NCBI RefSeq assembly: GCF_003336675.1
Contig: NZ_QPII01000015.1
Location: forward strand, 1-64,000
DNA from: Billgrantia montanilacus
GTDB taxonomy: Bacteria; Pseudomonadota; Gammaproteobacteria; Pseudomonadales; Halomonadaceae
Reading direction: 5' to 3'
DNA length: 64,000 bases
Positions 57,240 through 64,000 of this stretch are shown piece by piece. Under the pieces are notes generated by a model that saw only the letters and a list, made by a program, of their open reading frames with translations, had not been told where the DNA came from and made no database searches. Within the stretch, counting starts at the first letter, position 1. Each line of letters starts with the position of its first letter. A program made the translations under genes and the position numbers.

Positions 57240-58298
57240 ATGAGCTACTTCATTGACCGGCGGTTGCTATGGCGATTGCCACTGCTTACCCTCCTGTTCG
57301 CGGTCGGGCTGGCGTTTTCGCAAGCCGTTCCAGCACAGGCTGATCCCGATCGCGAAGCGAGCTTGGCAGTGCCGGCATTGGACGCCGACACCTGGCGCCA
57401 GGTGCGCAGCGGAGAGATCGGGCCCAACTTCCGCGACAGCCGGGCAGACTCCACCTACAACCTGGTCAATGCCAGCGGGGAGAACTGGCGACAATTACGC
57501 AACCGCTGGGTCTCGCCCTTCGGCCTGATCGCCATTGGCGGCATGATCGTGGTGATCGCGCTCTTTTACCTGATCATCGGCCGCAAGGACCTCAGTGGCC
57601 CGCGCACGGGACGCAAGCTGCTGCGCTGGCCACTGCTCGTACGCTCGATCCACTGGACCGTAGCCACGCTGTTTATCGTCCTGGCGCTCACAGGGCTCAA
57701 CCTGCTGTATGGCAAGTTCGTCTTCCGGCCGTTGTTCGGGGATGCCGTGTGGGGTGCGATGATCTCCGCCTCGAAGGTCTCCCACAACTACCTGGGGCCG
57801 CTGTTCGGCATCCTGCTGATCGTGCTCCTGGCGCGTGTGCTCAAGCACAACTGGCCCAAGAAGCACGACCTTGAGTGGTTCAAGAAGGGAGGCGGCATGG
57901 TCGGCAAGGCACATGTCGATGCCGGCTTCGCCAACGGCGGCGAGAAGGCGTGGTTCTGGCTGCTCGCCACGGTGGGCCTGGTGGTGGTTGTCAGCGGTTT
58001 CGTGCTCGACTTCCCCAACTACGGCCAGGGCCGAGACACCATGCAGTGGGCCAACATCCTACACGCGGTGGGGGCGCTGGGGCTGACCGCCGTGGCCGTG
58101 GGCCATATCTACATCGGCACCATCGGCTCGGAAGGCTCGCTGGAGGGCATGACCACCGGCTACGTGGACGAGACCTGGGCCAAGGACCACCACAACCTCT
58201 GGTACGAGGAGGTGAAGGATCAGGCGGTCCCAGAACAAGAGCTCTCGGTCGGCCGTCCGCCGCCCGACGACAGCGAGGAGGCCGCCACTCGTTCCTGA
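57240..58298 (+). CDS. fdhC: Formate dehydrogenase cytochrome b (gamma) subunit
   Basis: A 352-residue membrane subunit. A probable signal peptide (LPLLTLLFAVGLAFSQAVPAQA) and a periplasmic stretch of about 60 residues precede a four-helix cytochrome b556 domain. Candidate heme-ligand His residues lie in VRSIHWTVA, KVSHNYLGP, NILHAVGAL and GHIYIGTIG. It passes electrons from FdhB to the quinone pool. It starts 12 bases after fdhB and is followed by a strong terminator, marking the end of the cluster. Confidence 0.92.
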   Translation: MSYFIDRRLLWRLPLLTLLFAVGLAFSQAVPAQADPDREASLAVPALDADTWRQVRSGEIGPNFRDSRADSTYNLVNASGENWRQLRNRWVSPFGLIAIGGMIVVIALFYLIIGRKDLSGPRTGRKLLRWPLLVRSIHWTVATLFIVLALTGLNLLYGKFVFRPLFGDAVWGAMISASKVSHNYLGPLFGILLIVLLARVLKHNWPKKHDLEWFKKGGGMVGKAHVDAGFANGGEKAWFWLLATVGLVVVVSGFVLDFPNYGQGRDTMQWANILHAVGALGLTAVAVGHIYIGTIGSEGSLEGMTTGYVDETWAKDHHNLWYEEVKDQAVPEQELSVGRPPPDDSEEAATRS

Positions 58299-58325
58299 TC
58301 AGCCTCGTTGATACACTGCCTTATC

Positions 58326-58351
58326 GACACCGCCTTCGGGCGGTGTCTTTT
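58326..58351 (+). terminator. Strong terminator after fdhC
   Basis: GACACCGCC, a TTCG tetraloop, GGCGGTGTC, then TTTT. The 9-bp perfect stem with an extra-stable loop and T-tract is a textbook intrinsic terminator. Confidence 0.93.
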
Positions 58352-58403
58352 GTTATGCTGGCAACACGCCTCACAACCTTCATGACCGGCAGGGAGACAC
58401 GCC

Positions 58404-58727
58404 ATGCAGCATCTCGACGATGCCACCCGTACCGAACTGGAAGCCGCGGCATTCCGCCGCCTGCTGGAACACCTCGACGAACACAAGGAGGTGCAGAACA
58501 TCGACCTGATGATTCTGGCCGACTTCTGCCGCAACTGCCTCTCCAAGTGGCTGGTGTCGGCGGCCGAGCAGCGTGGTGCCGATCTCGACTATGAAACGGC
58601 CCGGGAATATGTCTACGGCATGCCCTACGACGAGTGGAAAGCCAACTACCAGCAGAAGGCCACGCCGGAACAGATGGCCGCCTTCGAGGCCCAACAGGCC
58701 CGTAAACGGGAGCAGAAAGGGTCATGA
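58404..58727 (+). CDS. DUF1244 protein
   Basis: A 107-residue DUF1244-family protein, mostly helical: EAAAFRRLLEHLDEHKEVQNIDLMILADFCRNCLSKW and AREYVYGMPYDEWKANYQQKATPEQ. The family is small, widespread in alpha- and gammaproteobacteria and without assigned function; the FCRNC cysteine pair is conserved and might bind metal. Its stop overlaps the moaB start by four bases (ATGA), linking it to molybdenum cofactor genes. Confidence 0.87.
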   Translation: MQHLDDATRTELEAAAFRRLLEHLDEHKEVQNIDLMILADFCRNCLSKWLVSAAEQRGADLDYETAREYVYGMPYDEWKANYQQKATPEQMAAFEAQQARKREQKGS

Positions 58728-59245
58728 ACGAATCGATGATACCGCTGACGATAGCGGTACTGACCATCTCCGATACCCGGGACCTGAATACCGATCGCAG
58801 CGGCGCCCTGCTGGCCGAGCGCCTGGAGCTGGCAGGGCATCGGCTCGCCGAGCGTCGGATCGTGATCGATGACATCTACCGTATCCGTGCCGTCGTCTCC
58901 GAGTGGATTGCCGACCCGGATATTCAGGTCATCCTGACCACCGGTGGCACCGGGTTCACCGGTCGCGATTCGACGCCTGAAGCCGTGTCGGTGCTGCTGG
59001 ACAAGCGCATCGAAGGCTTCGGCGAACAGTTCCGCCAGCTCTCCTTTGACGACGTCGGCAGCTCGACGATCCAGAGCCGCTGCCTGGGCGGCCTGGCCAA
59101 TGCCACCGTGATCTTCTGCCTGCCCGGCTCCAGCGGCGCCTGCCGCACCGCCTGGGATGGCCTGCTGGCAGAGCAGCTCGACAGCCGTCACAAGCCTTGC
59201 AACTTCGCGAACCTGGTCATACCCGGCCGGGGTCAACATGGCTGA
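58724..59245 (+). CDS. moaB: MoaB/MogA-family molybdenum cofactor protein
   Basis: A 173-residue protein of the MoaB branch: [25 protein letters not shown], the [17 protein letters not shown] loop that binds molybdopterin, and [21 protein letters not shown]. MogA/MoaB proteins adenylylate molybdopterin. Its 3' end overlaps moeA by 8 bases, so adenylylation and metal insertion are encoded together. The adjacent formate dehydrogenase is a likely consumer of the cofactor. Confidence 0.93.
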   Translation: MNESMIPLTIAVLTISDTRDLNTDRSGALLAERLELAGHRLAERRIVIDDIYRIRAVVSEWIADPDIQVILTTGGTGFTGRDSTPEAVSVLLDKRIEGFGEQFRQLSFDDVGSSTIQSRCLGGLANATVIFCLPGSSGACRTAWDGLLAEQLDSRHKPCNFANLVIPGRGQHG

Positions 59246-60446
59246 GCTTCAACCCATCGAGGCAGCACTCGCTACGCTACTCGAGGATGTCACCCCGCTA
59301 CCGACGGAGATCGTAAGCTGCAGCCAAGCCGCAGGACGGGTGCTGTCCGATCCGGTGCTGGCTCGACTCGACGTGCCACCCTTCGACAATAGCGCCATGG
59401 ACGGCTATGCCCTGCATCACGGCGATGCGGGAAAGACACTGACGATCACGCAGCGTGTCGCCGCGGGGAGTGCCGTCCAGCCGCTGTCACCGGCGAGCTG
59501 CGCACGGATCTTCACCGGCGGCGAACTGCCGCCCGGGGCGGATTGCGTGGTGATGCAGGAGCGCGTCGAGAAGAAGGATGACCTGGCGGTCATTCCCGCG
59601 GATATCCCGGCCGGTGACAACGTGCGCCGCCGGGGCCGTGACGTACGGGCGGGGGCTCCACTGCTCGATGCCGGCGTACGCCTCGATGCCGCCGCATTAG
59701 GCCATCTTGCCGGACAGGGGATCACCAAGGTGGCTGTGCGCCGTCGCCCCCGTGTCGCCCTGCTCTCCACCGGTGACGAGATCGTCGATCCAGGCCAGCC
59801 CCTGGCCCCGGGACAGATCTACAACTCCAATCGCCCCATGCTCAGGCAGTTGCTGGAACGCTTCGGCGCCGAGGTGGTGCTGGTCGCCTCGGTGCCCGAC
59901 GACCCGGAAGGCACCCGTACCACCCTCAGCCGGGCCGCCCAGGAAGCGGATGTCGTGATCTCCACGGGGGGGGTGAGTGTGGGTGAGGAGGACCACGTCC
60001 GCGCGGCACTGGAATCCATCGGTCGGCTCGACCTCTGGCGCCTGGCCATACGGCCCGGCAAGCCGCTCGCACTGGGGCGCCTGCCCGGCAAAGACGGCAG
60101 GCCAGTGCGCTTCGTCGGCCTGCCGGGCAATCCCGTGTCGTGCTTCGTCGGTGCCTGGCTGTTCCTTCGCCCACTGATGGGCGCGTTGCTTGGCTGCCCT
60201 GCCCTTGCCGAGCTGCCGACGCTCCGCGCCCGTGCCGACTTCGCCACCGACACCGGCCCTCGTCGCCACTATATGCGCGTGGCCCTCGAGTTCGCTGAGC
60301 AAGGGATCGTGGCAAGCGCGTTTCGCGACCAGAACTCCGGCGTGCTCTCTTCCTGCGTCGGCGCCGATGCACTGGCCGTGATACCCGAGCAGTCGCACAT
60401 CGTACCCGGCGACGCCGTTGACTGCCTGTGGCTCAGGGTCGATTGA
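59238..60446 (+). CDS. moeA: MoeA, molybdopterin molybdenumtransferase
   Basis: A 402-residue enzyme inserting molybdenum into adenylylated molybdopterin. The signatures are VPPFDNSAMDGYAL near the N terminus, FTGGELPPGADCVVMQE, STGDEIV, the STGGVSVGEEDHV loop and the LPGNPVSCFV segment. The ATG at 59238 lies within the moaB 3' end; the frame extends to 59157 only as moaB sequence. Its 3' end overlaps the convergent acpH gene by 14 bases. Confidence 0.95.
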   Translation: MAELQPIEAALATLLEDVTPLPTEIVSCSQAAGRVLSDPVLARLDVPPFDNSAMDGYALHHGDAGKTLTITQRVAAGSAVQPLSPASCARIFTGGELPPGADCVVMQERVEKKDDLAVIPADIPAGDNVRRRGRDVRAGAPLLDAGVRLDAAALGHLAGQGITKVAVRRRPRVALLSTGDEIVDPGQPLAPGQIYNSNRPMLRQLLERFGAEVVLVASVPDDPEGTRTTLSRAAQEADVVISTGGVSVGEEDHVRAALESIGRLDLWRLAIRPGKPLALGRLPGKDGRPVRFVGLPGNPVSCFVGAWLFLRPLMGALLGCPALAELPTLRARADFATDTGPRRHYMRVALEFAEQGIVASAFRDQNSGVLSSCVGADALAVIPEQSHIVPGDAVDCLWLRVD

Positions 60447-61029
60447 GCGACGGGCCCTTGCGGGTATCGGCGATCTCGAGTTCGTCGGTCACTGTGGGCC
60501 ACAGCCTCCGGAAATCGGTCTCGAGGTTGGCGTAGTCCGCTTCCAGCCAGGGCACCAGTTCCGCCAGGCGGTTGGGGCCCGAAAGCCGCTGACCGATACC
60601 GCGCACCGCCCGGCAGGTGAAGTCGAAGTCGGCGTAGCGATGTAGCCAGTCCTGCTCCACCAGTACCGGCATCATTAGAGCCAGGCGGGCGGGGGCAGGA
60701 CGCTGCTCCAGCACTCGGTAGCAGCGTAAGACCACGCGGGATTCGACGACGTCGAGTTGCAACTGGCGCGCAACGAAGTGATCCCACATCAGGTCCAGGG
60801 CGATACCGGTATAACGGCGAAGCGTCTGCGGCGCCCTGCTTCGTGCCGAATGAATCACCGGATGGCTATCGACGAAGGCATCGACCCGTCGATGGTGCCG
60901 GATACCGCTGGCGACCTCGGCGGTCCAGGCCGAGAAGTCACTGCCCTTGACGCCGTCGGCAATCAGGTTGCCGTAGAGAAATTCGTCGCTGCCACCACGG
61001 GCCAGCCAGCCATGGGCCAGAAAGTTCAC
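60433..61029 (-). CDS. acpH: Acyl carrier protein phosphodiesterase
   Basis: A 198-residue HD-like phosphodiesterase that removes the phosphopantetheine arm from holo-ACP. Family blocks are MNFLAHGWLA, LYGNLIADGVKGSD, GIRHHRRVDAFVDSHP and RYTGIALDLMWDHF, which carry the metal-binding His and Asp residues. It converges with moeA. The tusE gene lies 59 bases upstream on the same strand, so it could be read from that operon. Confidence 0.92.
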   Translation of the reverse strand: MNFLAHGWLARGGSDEFLYGNLIADGVKGSDFSAWTAEVASGIRHHRRVDAFVDSHPVIHSARSRAPQTLRRYTGIALDLMWDHFVARQLQLDVVESRVVLRCYRVLEQRPAPARLALMMPVLVEQDWLHRYADFDFTCRAVRGIGQRLSGPNRLAELVPWLEADYANLETDFRRLWPTVTDELEIADTRKGPSLNRP

Positions 61030-61088
61030 GCGGAACGCCTCATCGAGATTGCGCTTTCATGGCAAGACCTTCATGGAAAACTCCTTCA

Positions 61089-61442
61089 TCAGAGACAGTT
61101 CGCAGGCTTCGGCAGCCCTGCCAGTCGCGCTGCCACCTTGGCGGGGCTTTCCGGAAAGAGACGCATGAGGTGAAGCGAACGCCCCTTCTCGCTTCCCAGC
61201 GTCTGCCCCACGGCCTTGACCAGCGGCCGCATGGCCGGCGAGGCCTCGTAGCGAGCATAGAAGTCGCGCAGTACCATGATGATCTCCCAGTGCTCATCGG
61301 TCAGCTCGCGCCCTTCCTCGGCCGCCATGGCGCTGGCCACAGACGGTGTCCAGTCGTTGAGTTCTATCAGATAGCCCTCCGGATCGAGGGCAATACGCTG
61401 GGCTCCCACCCGTAGATAACGGTGGATTTCCGTCGAAGCCAT
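61089..61442 (-). CDS. tusE: TusE, sulfur relay protein (DsrC family)
   Basis: A 117-residue DsrC/TusE protein. It carries LNDWTPSVASAMAAEEGRELTDEHWEIIMVLRDFY and the penultimate catalytic Cys (Cys116 in PKPANCL). It receives sulfur from TusD for MnmA-dependent 2-thiouridine formation in tRNA wobble positions. Only the single C-terminal Cys of the TusE type is present; the second Cys of dissimilatory DsrC is absent. Its start shares a base with the tusB stop, so they are coupled. Confidence 0.93.
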   Translation of the reverse strand: MASTEIHRYLRVGAQRIALDPEGYLIELNDWTPSVASAMAAEEGRELTDEHWEIIMVLRDFYARYEASPAMRPLVKAVGQTLGSEKGRSLHLMRLFPESPAKVAARLAGLPKPANCL

Positions 61443-61732
61443 CAGAACCAGCTCACTGTCTTGTCGGCTTCTTCGGTAAGCGCCACAAAGCCGTCGACAT
61501 CCACCACCTGGACACTGGCATCGCAGTGGCCATCCAGTCCATGGGCCACCAGGTCCTCACGCAGGGCGAATAGCCGATCGCCAACTACCTCGAAATGACG
61601 AACCTGGGACGGCAGCGCGCCCTGTACGCCATCTTCGACCAGCAACAGACGATCTTCCGGGCCCATGCCGGCAAGGGCGTCACGGTAGACCAGGCTCGAG
61701 CTGGGGGAACGATTGAGAATGTGCAGGATCAT
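61442..61732 (-). CDS. tusB: TusB, sulfur relay protein
   Basis: A 96-residue DsrH/TusB protein: MILHILNRSPSSSLVYRDALAGMGPEDRLLLVEDGVQGA and VQVVDVDGFVALTEEADKTVSW. It is a structural member of the TusBCD hexamer. The order tusD-tusC-tusB-tusE on the minus strand is the Pseudomonas-type arrangement, in which tusE joins the operon instead of being separate as in E. coli. Confidence 0.92.
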   Translation of the reverse strand: MILHILNRSPSSSLVYRDALAGMGPEDRLLLVEDGVQGALPSQVRHFEVVGDRLFALREDLVAHGLDGHCDASVQVVDVDGFVALTEEADKTVSWF

Positions 61733-61769
61733 GATCGGCCTCGCGATTATCGTCGTGTCACCGATGGCG

Positions 61770-62147
61770 TCAAAATGTCAGAACCAGCCGGTGCCCGGCT
61801 ATGAGTTCCGCTATCGATGGCGGCTCGAGAGGACTCGCCGGCAGCTGCAGCGATTCGGTAGATAAGCCCAGGCGGGCGAGTGACCTCGCGTCCAGGAACA
61901 GCGACTCGATATCGTACATCGCCAGCATATCCAGCGTGGCGGAGCTGCCCTTCTGTCCCAGGGGGCCAGGCCCCTGCCCCTGGAGCAGCCCCAGCACCCC
62001 GTCGCCCTGGAACAGCAGGCTCACGGTCTGCCCGAAGGCCGCCGCCACCAGGGCGGCATCGAGGCCCTCACGCAGCCAACTGCTGCCGTGGGGTGGATGG
62101 CGCAGTATGACCAGCACATCTCCGTTAAGAACGGTCTCTGCTTGCAT
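61770..62147 (-). CDS. tusC: TusC, sulfur relay protein
   Basis: A 125-residue DsrF/TusC protein: LVILRHPPHGSSWLREGLDAALVAAAFGQTVSLLFQGDGVLGLL and MYDIESLFLDARSLARLGL. It is a component of the TusBCD complex. The start at 62147 (MQAETVL) follows a strong GAGGAGG; a longer start at 62168 would overlap tusD and lacks a site. The gap to tusD is 10 bases. Confidence 0.92.
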   Translation of the reverse strand: MQAETVLNGDVLVILRHPPHGSSWLREGLDAALVAAAFGQTVSLLFQGDGVLGLLQGQGPGPLGQKGSSATLDMLAMYDIESLFLDARSLARLGLSTESLQLPASPLEPPSIAELIAGHRLVLTF

Positions 62148-62157
62148 CACATCCTCC

Positions 62158-62550
62158 TCAGGGCGCAAAGGTCACCAGGCGATCAACGCCTAGCCCCAGG
62201 TCAATCAGCTGGCCCAGACCCGTCAGTTCGAAAGGGGGTTCGACGCTATGGCCCGACTTGCCGTGGCGGGAGGCTTCGCGCTCATCGAGCAACCCGCGGC
62301 GTAGAGCAGCGGCGATGCAGACCTGAAGCTGGGTGCCGTGCTTCTCGTTCAGTCTCACCCAGGCGTCAACCAGATGGGGCTCATCCTGAGGCGGTGCTGC
62401 CAGCCGTGCGGCATTATAGACACCATCATGATAGAAGAAGACGCACACCAGGCGATTCCCCCGGGCCAGCAGGGCCTCGGAGAAGCGCAGCGCGGAATGC
62501 GAGGCCTGGCTGCTATAGGGTGCGCCCTGAACGAGCAATGCGTAGCGCAT
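62158..62550 (-). CDS. tusD: TusD, sulfurtransferase subunit
   Basis: A 130-residue DsrE/TusD protein with the active Cys in LQVCIAAALRRGLLD. It accepts sulfur from TusA and passes it to TusE. The start at 62550 (MRYALLVQGAPYSSQ) matches the family N terminus and has AGGA upstream; the frame is open to 62610. It begins the tusDCBE operon, downstream of the terminator of yccA. Confidence 0.93.
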   Translation of the reverse strand: MRYALLVQGAPYSSQASHSALRFSEALLARGNRLVCVFFYHDGVYNAARLAAPPQDEPHLVDAWVRLNEKHGTQLQVCIAAALRRGLLDEREASRHGKSGHSVEPPFELTGLGQLIDLGLGVDRLVTFAP

Positions 62551-62575
62551 GAGCGGTTCCTGCCCTATCAAACGA

Positions 62576-62601
62576 GCAGGCCCCGCCTGAGCGGGGCCTG
62601 C
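62576..62601 (-). terminator. Terminator of yccA
   Basis: An 11-bp perfect stem GCAGGCCCCGC / GCGGGGCCTGC with a four-base loop, followed on the minus strand by TCGTTTGAT. It lies 24 bases past the yccA stop and separates it from tusD. Confidence 0.8.
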
Positions 62602-62624
62602 GGATTGCACTGTCGAACCTGACG

Positions 62625-63293
62625 TCAGTCGTTGCTCATGATGCCGAGCAGTGCGAGGAGGCTGACGAAGAGATTGTAGATCGAGACGTAGAGGGTGATG
62701 GTCGCGAGGATATAGTTGGTTTCCCCGGCACGGTGCACGATCTCACTGGTCTGGTAGAGGATCGCCGCAGATGCGAACAGCACGAAACCGGCCGACACCA
62801 TCAGCATCAGTGTCGGGATCTGGAAGATCAGGCCCGCCACCATGGCCAGGATCAGCACGATGGCGCCAGCCATCAGGAAATTGGCAAGAAAGCTGAAATC
62901 CTTCTTGGTAATCAGCGCAACGGCAGACAGACCAATGAAGGTCAGGCCGGTCATGGCCAGCGCATTCATGATCAGCGCGGCACCATTGGGGAGGGCCAGG
63001 TAGGCGCTGAGGATCGGACCGAGTGTAAAGCCCATGAAGCCAGTGAAGGCGAAGGTGGCCAAAAGGCCGGCGGCTGAGTTCGCTGTCTTGTGCACCAGGA
63101 ACATCAGGCCGTATGCGCCGATGAAGAATACAAAGATATTCATCCGCTCGACGCCCATGGTCATGGCGACGCCAGCAGTCACAGCGGAGAACAGCAGAGT
63201 CATGGCCAGCAGGCCGTAGGTGTTGCGCAGCACCTTGTTGGTACTGAGTACCTGTGACGAATGCTGTGCCACATGCGTTTCATTATAGGCCAT
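62625..63293 (-). CDS. yccA: YccA-type Bax inhibitor-1 family membrane protein
   Basis: A 222-residue protein with seven predicted membrane helices, of the Bax inhibitor-1/YccA family. The N-terminal THVAQHSSQVLSTNKVLRNTYGLLAMTLLFSAVTAGVAM and C-terminal LATITLYVSIYNLFVSLLALLG are typical. E. coli YccA modulates FtsH-mediated proteolysis of membrane proteins. The start at 63293 (MAYNETHV) is chosen from family length and the GGGAG upstream. The location before tusDCBE is conserved in Pseudomonas. Confidence 0.93.
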   Translation of the reverse strand: MAYNETHVAQHSSQVLSTNKVLRNTYGLLAMTLLFSAVTAGVAMTMGVERMNIFVFFIGAYGLMFLVHKTANSAAGLLATFAFTGFMGFTLGPILSAYLALPNGAALIMNALAMTGLTFIGLSAVALITKKDFSFLANFLMAGAIVLILAMVAGLIFQIPTLMLMVSAGFVLFASAAILYQTSEIVHRAGETNYILATITLYVSIYNLFVSLLALLGIMSND

Positions 63294-63414
63294 TGATCCA
63301 GAGCTCCCTGTAGTTGATCTGAGTGATCTCGGCAGTGGACAAAGAATGCCGCCGGTTGGTTCCCGACGCAACCCCTTAGTTCTGAAAGCCTCAACGCACC
63401 ATCATCGCAGAATT

Positions 63415-63855
63415 TTAGCCGACAAGCAGCTGATTCGCGATCTTTCGGGTACTGGCGCAGATCGTTGCGTCATCGCTCACCTCACCTGCATCCAACCAGT
63501 GGATTTCACTGGCATCGTTGCCGGCCACTCCCGTTCCACCAATCCAGCGGCATCGTACCACCACAATGACATAGTGGCTCAGCAGCCTGCCAACGGCGTC
63601 GTACTGCCTATCTTCAACCGCAGTCAACACATCTAGGGGCTCGGCCTCGATAGCAGTCTCCTCCCAGAGCTCACGAATTGCAGCAGTCAGCAGCGCTTCG
63701 CCTGGTTCGACCCTCCCTCCCGGCAGGGCCAGCATGCGGGCATTGGGTGGACGCCTGCGCCGGACCATCAGCACCCGACCCTCATGCAGCAATGCCGCGG
63801 AAACCGCCACGCGCGGCATATCGATTGCCCTGCTTCGTGGCTTCGCCATCCTCAT
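63415..63855 (-). CDS. Nudix hydrolase
   Basis: A 146-residue Nudix protein. The Nudix box GGRVEPGEALLTAAIRELWEETAIEA contains the REx2EE metal-binding core; the usual Gly in the final part is Ala. It hydrolyses a nucleoside diphosphate linked to another moiety, the exact substrate being unknown. The N terminus (MPRVAVSAALLHEGRVLMVRRRRPPN) could also begin at the internal Met13. It is divergent from the tRNA-Ser gene. Confidence 0.9.
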   Translation of the reverse strand: MRMAKPRSRAIDMPRVAVSAALLHEGRVLMVRRRRPPNARMLALPGGRVEPGEALLTAAIRELWEETAIEAEPLDVLTAVEDRQYDAVGRLLSHYVIVVVRCRWIGGTGVAGNDASEIHWLDAGEVSDDATICASTRKIANQLLVG

Positions 63856-63882
63856 TTCCTCAAGTCGATGCAGTGGAACCCC

Positions 63883-63910
63883 TTGACCTCATGAGGATAA
63901 CTGGTAATAT
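63883..63910 (+). promoter_or_regulatory. Promoter of tRNA-Ser
   Basis: TTGACC (63883-63888), 16 bases, TAATAT (63905-63910), followed by the GC-rich discriminator TCGCCCCCG typical of stable-RNA promoters under stringent control. The tRNA begins 16 bases after the -10 box. Confidence 0.85.
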
Positions 63911-63925
63911 TCGCCCCCGTGAGCC

Positions 63926-64000
63926 GGAGGGATGGCAGAGCGGTTGAATGCACCGGTCTTGAAAACCGGCGTAGGGTCAAACCTACCCAGGGTTCGAATC
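63926..64000 (+). tRNA. tRNA-Ser (UGA anticodon), cut by right window edge
   Basis: The acceptor 5' strand GGAGGGAT is followed by a D arm (GGCAGAGCGGTTGAATGCA), the anticodon arm CCGGTCTTGAAAACCGG with anticodon TGA, a long variable arm (around GTAGGGTCAAACCTAC) characteristic of class II serine tRNAs, and the start of the T arm with GGTTCGAATC at the edge. It reads UCA/UCG-type serine codons. The 3' acceptor strand lies outside. Confidence 0.95.

Overview
The window looks like a stretch of chromosome from a halophilic gammaproteobacterium of the Halomonadaceae (Halomonas/Chromohalobacter type). The evidence is the ectoine operon ectABC, Pseudomonas-like gene orders (ubiG-mupP-yciK, tusDCBE-yccA, arsC-wrbA-DUF2069), a GC-rich base composition, and a dif site almost identical to the Pseudomonas/E. 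coli sequence. Gene density is high. Nothing shows a prophage, an intact insertion sequence, a CRISPR array or an rRNA operon. Many start codons were placed downstream of the longest possible start because of clear ribosome binding sites; these are noted entry by entry.

Layout. 1-3.2 kb: Tol-Pal envelope system (tolA 3' end, tolB, pal, cpoB). 3.2-5.4 kb: yciK, mupP, ubiG. 5.6-7.8 kb: galU and a UDP-glucose-dehydrogenase-like protein that lacks catalytic residues. 7.9-15 kb: a membrane-anchored coiled-coil protein, then tamA-tamB. 15-20.3 kb: msrA, a YheT-type hydrolase, pepQ, carbonic anhydrase and glutathione reductase. 20.6-23 kb: ectABC. 23.15 kb: the dif chromosome-dimer-resolution site, so this is the replication terminus. 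By eye, GGGNAGGG (KOPS/FtsK-orienting) octamers change strand at this point. 23.3-26.7 kb: a lipoprotein retropepsin-like protease, an inactive-transglutaminase 7TM protein and an ATP-grasp ligase. 26.8-29.7 kb: zur, hisI, yidD, a DJ-1 protein, a ribbon-helix-helix protein and sufE. 29.7-32.2 kb: a divergent tyrosine recombinase/KfrA pair around an AT-rich, repeat-filled spacer. 32.3-40.5 kb: nfuA, metH, a MATE exporter, and the sulfite reductase operon cysI-DUF934. 40.5-41.4 kb: two inverted-repeat elements flanking smrA. 41.5-44.2 kb: a cyclotransferase-like protein, arsC, wrbA, DUF2069 and pdxH. 44.3-48.1 kb: a divergent lysine acetyltransferase/deacetylase-family pair. 48.2-58.3 kb: an XRE-cupin regulator, fdhD and a Tat-exported formate dehydrogenase cluster. 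58.4-60.4 kb: DUF1244, moaB, moeA (molybdenum cofactor). 60.4-63.9 kb: acpH, tusEBCD, yccA and a Nudix hydrolase. 63.9 kb: a tRNA-Ser(UGA) cut by the window edge.

How the genes fit together. Osmoadaptation (ectABC and possibly the protease/UUP1/ATP-grasp triad) sits on both sides of dif. Molybdoenzyme formate oxidation is grouped with its maturation factors (fdhD, a TorD-type chaperone) and cofactor genes (moaB, moeA). Sulfur handling recurs: cysI/DUF934, sufE, nfuA, msrA, metH and tusBCDE. The most unusual items are the dif/KOPS switch, the recombinase/KfrA pair 7 kb from dif, the protease/UUP1/ATP-grasp triad, the apparently catalytically dead UDP-glucose dehydrogenase homologue, and the MITE-like element whose end supplies the smrA stop codon.
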